Source: Ottelia alismoides
Lineage: Eukaryota; Streptophyta; Magnoliopsida; Alismatales; Hydrocharitaceae
DNA: 64,000 nucleotides
Assembly: GCA_037367405.1 (NCBI GenBank)
Contig: JAZKJV010002332.1
Location: forward strand, 558,001 to 622,000
Reading direction: 5' to 3'
Shown here: positions 56,941 through 64,000 of the stretch, piece after piece
Layout of the letters: every line of letters begins with the position of its first letter
Numbering within the stretch: position 1 is the stretch's first letter
Notes under the pieces: model-generated
Database searches by the model: none
Seen by the model: the letters and a program-made list of their open reading frames with translations, nothing else
Told to the model about the DNA's origin: nothing
Position numbers and translations under genes: made by a program

Positions 56941-59805
56941 TGATGAAACCCAATTTCATCATCTTTATTTTTCATAATTAACCCCCTTGCTTAAAGTTGT
57001 GTCAATAAAATCCTGTTAAAGCCTTGTATTTATCAGAGTCCTTAATAAATTAAAAATCACAAAAATATATCAAAACAAAAATCTGTGGTATTTTTGGCCT
57101 TAAAAATACCCTTAAAAATATTTGATAGCTACGGTTGATCTCATCTCCAGTTTTGGTCAACATAAAACTTGTAGATCTCATCAAGATCTACAACTTTCAT
57201 GTTTTGAGTTTTCTCAAATTCGGCCTTCTATCCCTTCAAAAGACAACTAGAAGATTGGAGTTGGGCCACATGGCCCGTTCTGGGTGAGCCACATGGCCCA
57301 CCTCCCTTGCTTTAGCCAATCCAACGGCTCAGCCTGTTCCACGTCCACCCTTAGTCTTCCACCATCGGATCTCCCCCTGCCTCTGATCCTCACCGTTTGT
57401 GCACGCCTTAACCATAACTCTCCACGTGGCACGTTTTGTGCCTTCCGATTGCGCCATTATCTCTCCTTCTCAGCCGTTATCTCCGCACCCATTCTCAACC
57501 GTCCGATCACTTCCCAGGTTTCATCTCCACCAATCTCTAGCGCCTCGCGCATCGTCTGCCACGCGGCAGCTCCGAAGCCCTTAGATCGCTCCGCCCCGAT
57601 CTCATCCTAGCCACTCACTCCCGCCTTAGTTTCCTTTCGACACGTGGCTTCATCATCTCCATCCGATCACACATCCCGAGATCTAATCCAAACTGTCCCT
57701 ACATGCCCTCACCAGGACCGTTGGATCTCACGATCCAACAGTCCGGACCTCATCTTCCTCCTCCCGCAAGCTCCGCCCGAGCCCCGCGCCTCGCAGACTG
57801 CCTCCACCCTTCTATTTTTAGCCGCTTCACCTTGCCACCTCTACTCTCTCTAACCACCCCATGACCAAGCCCATTCATCCATCTTCCTCGCGCATGCTTC
57901 CACGTTCCATGATTTTCGACCAGTCGCTCAACATCTACCCTCAAAACCCACTACTTCACTAGCCCTCTGCCATCTCCACCCCTTTAAATACCTCGCCTCC
58001 CCCATCGATCCACCTGGTCCATCAACCAAGGGGTTGAGGCCCAGCCCTCCAGCTCCTCCCTGTGACAGGGGGAGGAGCTCGGATCGAGCGACAACGACCT
58101 TCTTCCCTGATGAGACCCGTCGACCTCCAGGCGGCGTTGCGGTGGCTCAAAGCCCCGCCCGAGCTCGCTGGCACGGCCGGCCAGTATGTGCGATGACCCG
58201 GGCCTCTTCTCCGATGCCCAACCCATGCCACGACCTCCATCTCCGACCAGGTAAGCCCTCTGATCTTCTCTGATTTTTCTTCTTATTTTGCATAATTTTC
58301 TAAGTCTCTACAAATACTACCTCACTCCACTGTCCACCCCTCTAGCTTCGCCATCAACCCACCTTCCTCGTTGACCCTTCCGATCACCACCCTCCTCCGT
58401 CACGACCCTTATCATCCGGCGGAGGAGGACACACTCAGGGCTCCCGTTCGCCTCCCTCTAAGCCCTTTGCTCACCTCGCATCGCACGCACACACACCACT
58501 AACCCCTTTTGCAGGTCAGTTAACGTCATTGGCTGGACCTCGGGCGGAGATGAGTTCTAGAGCTCTGCCTCCGGCGACCAAGTGTCGATCGAGCATCCTC
58601 GGTACTCCCGCGTCTTCTCCGACCTCGGACCTTCATCACCCGACCATCAGCAATCTTCCCCGAGCTTCAGCGAGCACGGCGAGGCGCGACGGAGCTCCCG
58701 TCCTTACGCCGGAGCTCCAATAGCGCCGCCAGCCATTGAGGAGTAAGGAGGAGCAGCTACCGTTGGATCTCGCCCCACGACGGAGATCCAATGGCCCTGG
58801 AGCAGCCACGTCGACCGTCTCGGAGCGTGGAGGCTCAGTGGGACCGAGCCTCGCCCGAGGCAACACGAGCCGCCACATGGCCCGAGCCACCTGCTATGGC
58901 CCCCGAAGGTGCACCGAACCTCGCCCCCACCCGAGCGTGAGCTCACATGCCTCATGCAAGTGAGTTCTGGGCTTTTTGCATCGGTGCCCTTGCCAGTTCT
59001 GCATATTGCATCCAGGTCCAGTGTCACGTGCATCACACGCGCACCTGTGGGCATTTTGCATTGATGCCCTCGCGGGTTTTCAAATTTGCAAAAACGCCCC
59101 TGTGCGTGGGGGTAATTTACAGGGAATTCCCGAACTTTTTCATAATTGCATTTAGTCCCTCTTAGGGACCTGTTTGTAATTTTGTTTTCATGTTTTCTTT
59201 CACTTATGCCCCTGGTTACTTTCATGCATATCTAGAGCCTCGTAACTCCGATTGAGATGATTTCAGTGGCATTTTGAAGCTTGTTTGATGCTCTTCCTAA
59301 TGGCATATTAAATTTCTTTTTCTGGACACTTGAATTTTTATGTATTGTTTTGTTAAGCCATGTGTCCCTTATGCCTTGTTCAACCTTCAAATCAAGTAGG
59401 TCTTCTTAATTAAACCTGAAATTGATGTTTCTTAAACTTGGCTCATCATTCTGACCTAGGGCATATTTGTGATGTATTTCTCTGCATGATTAAAATATAA
59501 AAAAATGCATGTTTTATTTTAATGCATTGTTGTGTCCCCTTGTCCTTCATGCATAATTTGACCTATATTGTCTCTCAATCAACACTTAGTTAAATAGATA
59601 AAAATCTAACTAATACGAGAGAGGCACGTGTCCCTGAGTTGGACCTTGGTTTCTTGCCAAGTAAAATAAAATAAATACGACCATCTCATTTTGATATGTA
59701 TATATCTAAATGAGATGGTCTTTGACGAGCCCAATCGGCCCGGCTGCAATGACATTATCAAGTGCTAATTCAGCACTCTTAAAGGGCCGATTTCACGGCT
59801 CGTCA
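56941..59805 (+). repeat. 3' LTR of element B
   Basis: Copy of 50852-53777 with scattered substitutions and two main deletions. It keeps the TATA-like box, intron-like interval, quasi-palindrome and G-box positions. It ends CGTCA at 59805. Confidence 0.95.
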
Positions 59806-59810
59806 GACTC
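59806..59810. repeat. Target-site duplication (right) of element B
   Basis: GACTC, matching 50847-50851. Confidence 0.92.
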
Positions 59811-61623
59811 GTACAGTGTAAGTGATAGTGGCTCTTCACAACTAGAATGACAAAGAGACTGACTTCTCCAGTATGACAACCCAATGATTCCCCAATCCAG
59901 CAACTCCTTCCTCGAGAAGCAGGGTATTCCCCTCTAAGTTCAAGTGGCAACAACCTCAAGAGGAGGGGGTGAAGAGAAGAGTGGACGGTAGCCAGTGTAG
60001 CTACCTATCCTAGGATGCAAGACCAGTGTAGTCAAGTCATCCAGCTGCAGGCTCACATGATTTGACTTTGATGCTCAAGCTTGCTTATTGTCTATACAAC
60101 ATATATACACTCCGGCAGGCATTTTATTTTTGTACAGGCCTGTCCACTTTTTTGGAGTTTTTTTTCTTTTTTTTGAAATACTATATACAACAGCATATAC
60201 ATAAGGAGTTTTTCCTCTTGAATAAGTAGACTATCCCTCTTTTGAAGCTTTATTGCAACCCACACTCTCCTGTCTTTAGAATTCCTCATCACTTGATGGG
60301 TCAGGGTGCACTTCCCTCCCTAGAGGAGGATAAGTGTTTCCACTTGTGTGCATCTCATACCGGCAAATCCAATCCCCTCACCACTCCAACTGAGTTGAGC
60401 CATGTGAAAGGTGCATGTGTCCAAGTTAGGTCATTATCAACAAGAGTCGTGCGTGTGCTCTGAAATACTCTACTTAGGCAGTCAAGAATTCATTGAACCA
60501 AGTTTCATGATCCTCAAAGAATTAAATCAACTAGACCTGAAGTACCTCAATTCCAATTGCTATAAGGTTCCTGTTATTAGGTAGATTTAAGATCCAACCA
60601 AGATCCAATCTTCGGATTTTACTTAGACTTGTTCACCTATCAAACTCAATCTGAAAAATGCTCATGCTATGCAAATGCTATGCAAAAATGTAGAAAATAT
60701 TTTTGTGATGCAATTTTCAATGATTTTGAAATTTTTATGGATTTTTGAAAAGGTGATGCATATGCATTTTTTTGTATTTTTAAAAGGATTTTTCAAATGC
60801 TTTTGGTATTTTAATTTTGCAAATGTTTCTCGGATTTTTGAAAAGAAAAGATTTTTGGATAAAAACCGGGTCAAAATATTTACACAGGGATGCATCTTAT
60901 AGTTACAAGCAGTGGATTTTATGAATTTACAAGGGTAAGTGGTCATTTTATAAATACATAATGTATTTTGGTGTGATGCATTAATTCCTCAAATTTATTT
61001 GAAAATAAATTTACAAACAATTTTGAATAACTATAGTCCAAAATAATTTTTACAAACAATTTTACAGACATTTACACGCATTTAAAAATCATTTTGTAAA
61101 GGTTTTTCAAACAATATCTATAGATTTTTCACATATTTTTGCAATCATTTTCAAACCATTTGCAAATAGTTTACCAAACATTTTTATTTCATACAAAGAA
61201 AATAAATTTTTCAAACAAAACAATTTTACAAAGGTTGAAAATATTAAACAAAATATTTCCAAATAGTTTTCAAAATACTTTTCAAATGGGTTTTCAAACT
61301 ATTTTTCAAACATTTTGTATATAATATTTTCTCCTGATTTATTAATCAGTAAATATCAAAAGAATTTGAGGAATAAATAACATCTTTTTATTTAGGTTTT
61401 TAATGAATTTTAATAGTGTTTATAGCCATAATCATTAATAAAAATACGAAAGTACGAGTTATGGCTAAAGTATATACGTAGTATATACGACCCCCCTATA
61501 CTTATCTTGAGCTATATCCTCATAGATTGGAGAGAAAAAGAGAAGACTTAACTCGTACTGAGTATAGGAAAATCTAAAGAATAAGGAACGAATGAACGAA
61601 TGAACTAATGAGAAGTCGACCAT
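59811..61623 (-). other. 3' block of element I, distal part (type 2)
   Basis: Non-coding. 59811-60000 matches C at 36940-37120. 60.66-61.35 kb is a low-complexity stretch rich in TTTTCAAA/TTTGAAAA. Near 61490-61520 a CCCCCCTATACTTA run followed by TATATCCTCATAG matches blocks near 8630, 42060 and, inverted, 55085. Confidence 0.6.
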
Positions 61624-62093
61624 CCCCCCTATACTTAGGATCAAATAATCTTAAGTATAACAGACTGTACACAAAGTAGGGAGGGTCAAGGGTGGGAATG
61701 AACAGATCGTACTCAGATTGTCTCCCCCTATACTTAGGGTAAGATATCCCTAAGTATAGACAAGAAGAGGAGACAATGGAGAGGATCAAAGAATAGAAGA
61801 ACTTGGGATGCACACCCCCCTATACTTAGGACGAAGTATGTCCTAAGTATAGAAGATTGACAATAAGGGGCGACACCTTTTTGGTAGAAAATGAAGATAG
61901 AAAAGGAAAAGAAGAAAAGAAGAAAAGAGATGTGAAGATGGAAGAAGATAGAGAAGGATGTACACATCACTCCCCCTATACTTAGGGTTAAAGAATCACT
62001 ACGTATAGGCAACAACAGGAGTGATGAAACAGTTGATGAACACTCGGCTCTTCCACCCCCCTATACTTAGGACAAAGTACATCCTAAGCAAGG
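61624..62093 (-). repeat. Array of five PPT-like stem-loops (element I)
   Basis: Units at 61624-61660, 61723-61760, 61815-61852, 61971-62010 and 62054-62093, about 80-160 bp apart. The third has perfect 13-bp arms (61820-61832 and 61840-61852, inner bases AC/GT). In every unit the sense-strand 3' arm reads CCTAAGTATAGGGGG or a close variant and matches the PPT at 50547-50560. The sequence between units is purine-rich and not repeated. Confidence 0.9.
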
Positions 62094-62727
62094 TAACATG
62101 AGAATGAGTGGATGAGCAATACGGTGGAGAGACAGAGATGACGAGTGAGAATATACAACAGAGATGGATGTATATAGGATCAAGAAGGTAGAAAGCGAAC
62201 CTTCTTGCAGGACCGCTGAGGAATGGATCTGATATGGTGCAGGTCGACATCGGGGTCCACAGTGGACTGAAGACAATCAGGGTCGACGGGGTGTAGGTCC
62301 TCGGTGGTCCTAGGGAGTGAAGGCGCAGACAGGTGAGTGGAAGAAGTACAGCTAGGTCTGGCCTTGGGGGTCTCACTGATATCAAAGTGGAATGGGATGA
62401 ACTCATCATCATCGGAAGAAGTGTAGTCAATGCCATCCTACGAGGTCTCGTCCAGCTCAAAACCAAAAGGAACGAACTCATCAGTGGAAGTAGTCGAACT
62501 CTATTCGTCCTCTATAATCTCAACTGGATCATCTTTTTCATCAAAGGCCTGAATTCTCAAATAAAAGTAACCAAATCAAATTCGGCCTTAGTCTCATCAA
62601 TATCTGCCCTCCGCTCAATGGTGTCAATCGTGTAAATCCCGCGGATGTCATCAACACAACGCCAATCATAGGAAGCAGAAACACCAAGGTCTATGATTTC
62701 CGAGTCTTCCTCCTTGGAGAGGAATTC

Positions 62728-63639
62728 TCATGTCTCATCATCGGTCATAAAGAAAGTCTCTCTGATATCCTCATAAAGGTTATAGGCCTCAGGGTCAGCC
62801 ATAATAGGTGTAGTTGCATTAGGTGCATGTCTCTGGTCGGCAGTAGGTGCGGTGATCAACACTCCACTTTCGTCAACAGGACATAAGCGAATCTCTCCTG
62901 ATCCATAGTCAATAACGACCCTCGCAGAGGTAAGGAATGGTCGTCCAAGGATGATTGGAGAGTGCTCCCTAGTGGAGGTCTCCAAGGGCAAAACGACAAA
63001 GTCAACATGGTAGCTCGTGCCCTGAATATAGATGACAATGTTTTCAAGGATACCCTTCGGCCTCTTTATTGATCCATCAGCAAACTGAACGATCATCCTG
63101 GTTTTCTTGAGAGGCCCTAAGTGAAGAGACTTTACCAGCAAGAAGGGTATGATACTAATCAAGGCACTACCGTCCAGGAGAGTGTGATCACATGTGTGGT
63201 CAGAGATGGTGCAGGTGATGAATGGTATCGTTGTGTTCCTCTTCCTAGGAATGGGACGGTGTGTGATGGCGTGAGCAGTGGCCATGGTCAAGATATGACA
63301 CTCAGATCTGCTCCTCCACTTTCTCTTATTGGGAAGAGGAGCAGATAAATCGGTCATGGTCTGCTGAAGTGGGGCACGGATGTTCTCATGAATGGTGGCC
63401 ACCACTTCGGGTTCAGTCAATAATTTTTTTAAATTTTGGACCACCTCCATACAAGGGAGGAAGTTAGAATCCTCATATACATGAGGCATGCCAAGAGCAG
63501 TCTGTACAACGGCATCCTCGGGGTCAAAGGTGGGACAGGGTGTGAAAGGATGTGTTTGTGAATAATTTGGCAGATAGTACCTCTCCTCACAGTTTGACTC
63601 GATCATGTGTCTCCCTAAATCTTTTTGAATTTTTAACAT
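62728..63639 (-). CDS. Retropepsin-like open frame, 303 codons (largest intact frame; part of pseudogene)
   Basis: Residues 1-130 have no recognised domain. Residues 152-161 (HTLLDGSALI, then SIIP) align with the aspartic-protease active site. Asp156 is kept, but the triad is Asp-Gly-Ser where Athila-type enzymes have Asp-Leu-Gly. Then follow VQFADGSIKRPKGILENI (185-202), HVDFVVLPLET (211-221) and the flap/fold block SPIILGRPFLTSARVVIDY (227-245), all typical of Ty3-type retropepsins in the right order and spacing. The first ATG after the upstream stop was taken as start, but the frame is more likely an internal part of a longer polyprotein. The altered active site leaves enzymatic activity uncertain. 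Confidence 0.75.
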   Translation of the reverse strand: MLKIQKDLGRHMIESNCEERYYLPNYSQTHPFTPCPTFDPEDAVVQTALGMPHVYEDSNFLPCMEVVQNLKKLLTEPEVVATIHENIRAPLQQTMTDLSAPLPNKRKWRSRSECHILTMATAHAITHRPIPRKRNTTIPFITCTISDHTCDHTLLDGSALISIIPFLLVKSLHLGPLKKTRMIVQFADGSIKRPKGILENIVIYIQGTSYHVDFVVLPLETSTREHSPIILGRPFLTSARVVIDYGSGEIRLCPVDESGVLITAPTADQRHAPNATTPIMADPEAYNLYEDIRETFFMTDDET

Positions 63640-63643
63640 TTTC

Positions 63644-64000
63644 TCATTTTTTGTATTTTTGGCAATTGCAAGCTCTCATGAAATCCTCGAATGAACCCAT
63701 ATTATCAGATGGTGGAATATCATGGTCGCTCTTAGTGAGGTTGTCAATCCTCAATCTCATCCGGTCCATCATCTGGGTCAAGTGCCCACGGGTGGACTCC
63801 ATTAAAGTTGACTCCAACAGATCAGTCTCGGGTGGATGTGAAGGTAGAAAATACGGAGGTGGTGGTGGGTGTGGGTAGAAGTCCGAGGTCTGATGCCGTG
63901 GCTGAGGTGGGTATTTACAAAAATCAGAAAAAATAGGAGGAGGGTCCTCCTGACAAAAGGGAGGTGGATCAGCTGGAGTGAATGAGGGATCCACAAAGTT
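63644..64000 (-). pseudogene. Pro-rich N-terminal part of the element I protein
   Basis: Open through the window edge; the apparent start at 63994 is only a GTG codon. It contains PPPFCQEDPPPIF and HPPPPPYFLPSHPPE, then TRGHLTQMMDRMRLRIDNL, a likely short helix. The Pro-rich lead is reminiscent of the Ser/Pro/Tyr-rich start in D, without clear residue-level match. It lacks a capsid-type domain in the visible part. Confidence 0.5.

Larger units (their letters stand above)
50852..59805 (+). mobile_element. Element B: complete non-coding LTR retrotransposon
   Basis: LTRs 50852-53777 (2926 bp) and 56941-59805 (2865 bp), PBS at 53780, PPT at 56929 and a GACTC duplication define the whole element. 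The 3163-bp interior holds a leader, two PPT-hairpins and a type 1 3' block, but no gag, protease, RT or integrase. It is built like A in the opposite orientation but its LTRs are clearly different in sequence. The LTR length difference comes from small deletions in the 3' copy, near 57318 and near 58418. It is inserted in the 3' block of element I. Confidence 0.95.
46766..64000 (-). mobile_element. Element I: retropepsin-encoding LTR element, inserted in G, host of B
   Basis: In the minus direction: decayed ORF (64000-62180, 5' end beyond the window), five PPT-hairpins (62093-61624), type 2 3' block (61623-59811 and 50851-50563, split by B), PPT and 3' LTR (50546-46766). Removing B rejoins the 3' block so that it matches C. 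No RT, RNase H or integrase lies between the protease domain and the PPT. Confidence 0.85.
62180..64000 (-). pseudogene. Decayed ORF of element I: Pro-rich N-terminus, retropepsin-like, acidic tail (5' end off window)
   Basis: The frame is open at the right edge, so the start is not visible. The first part (64000-63644) is Pro-rich with a leucine/charged stretch; it ends with a stop and the frame changes. The second part (63639-62728) carries the retropepsin-like domain and ends just after YNLYEDIRETFF. A stop near 62728, another near 62560 and two more then interrupt an acidic region (KEEDSEIIDLG, IEDE, SSDDDEFIPFHFD). The last residues, RSCKKVRFLPS, match the end of the D ORF. No RT or integrase follows; hairpins begin 87 bp after the stop. 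Confidence 0.65.

Noticed and set aside
60669..60946. Overlapping frames rich in Phe, Lys and Ile on both strands
   Set aside because: Low-complexity TTTTCAAA/TTTGAAAA repeat in the 3' block of I; similar stretches in H and B are not open in the same frame.
61624..62093. Spaced repeats resembling a CRISPR array
   Set aside because: Spacing is irregular, units are palindromic and differ in their inner bases, there are no cas genes, and the context is a plant LTR element.
1..64000. tRNA, rRNA or other structural RNA genes
   Set aside because: Only primer-binding sites complementary to tRNA ends were found; no cloverleaf or rRNA-like stretch could be supported by eye.

Overview
This window looks like plant (angiosperm) repeat-rich chromatin. 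I find no convincing host gene, tRNA or rRNA. It is filled almost end to end by nested long-terminal-repeat (LTR) retrotransposons. Most have LTRs of about 2.9-3.8 kb, a primer-binding site (PBS) resembling the 3' end of plant tRNA-Asp (TGGCGCCGTTGCCGGGG), and a polypurine tract (PPT) of the form AAGTATAGGGGG next to an LTR that starts TGATGAA. These are marks of the Athila/Tat side of Ty3/gypsy. One Ty1/copia-like LTR with a tRNA-Met-type PBS is also present. Element letters A-L are my own labels.

Layout. 1-15957: element D (minus strand): PPT-hairpins, a decayed ORF with a retropepsin-like domain, a leader, and a 5' LTR at 12431-15957. Element A (minus, 3979-12285, TSD ACGAC) is complete but non-coding and sits inside D. 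15958-20807: element F (minus), with an Athila-like gag pseudogene, interrupted on the left by D and on the right by the copia-like element L (20808 to about 25200). 25201-29619: leader, PBS and 5' LTR of element E (minus). 29620-32.8 kb: AT-rich sequence with a 64-bp tandem duplication, a foldback MITE and a possible old plus-strand LTR (K). 32.8-37.1 kb: 3' LTR and 3' region of C (minus). 37.1-42.3 kb: 3' LTR and 3' region of H (minus), inserted in C. 42343-46765: 5' LTR, PBS and leader of G (plus), inserted in H. 46766 to the right edge: I (minus), inserted in G, with a retropepsin ORF at 62.2-64.0 kb. 50852-59805: B (plus, TSD GACTC), complete and non-coding, inserted in I. The right half is therefore a five-level tower, C<H<G<I<B.

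How the parts fit together. D and I share one protein plan: Pro-rich N-terminus, retropepsin-like domain, Asp/Glu-rich tail ending in SCKKVR-x-x-PS. No RT, RNase H or integrase lies between the protease and the PPT. A and B have no protein at all. These look like non-autonomous partners that would need enzymes from an autonomous relative such as F once was. The most striking signal is a family of 14 stem-loops (D 3, A 2, H 2, B 2, I 5) between the coding region and the 3' block. In every one the 3' arm reads like the element's own PPT. Inner stem bases differ from copy to copy but stay complementary, so the stem itself appears to have been selected. Each LTR also carries an ordered set of cis motifs: a terminal palindrome, then in one LTR group an ACATGAAAG quasi-palindrome and a paired G-box inverted repeat, then a GC-rich block with a TATA box and, in the plus-strand LTRs, an intron-like GT..AG interval.

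All calls come from reading the sequence by eye. Family names rest on motifs, not searches. Boundaries marked approximate could move by tens to hundreds of bases.
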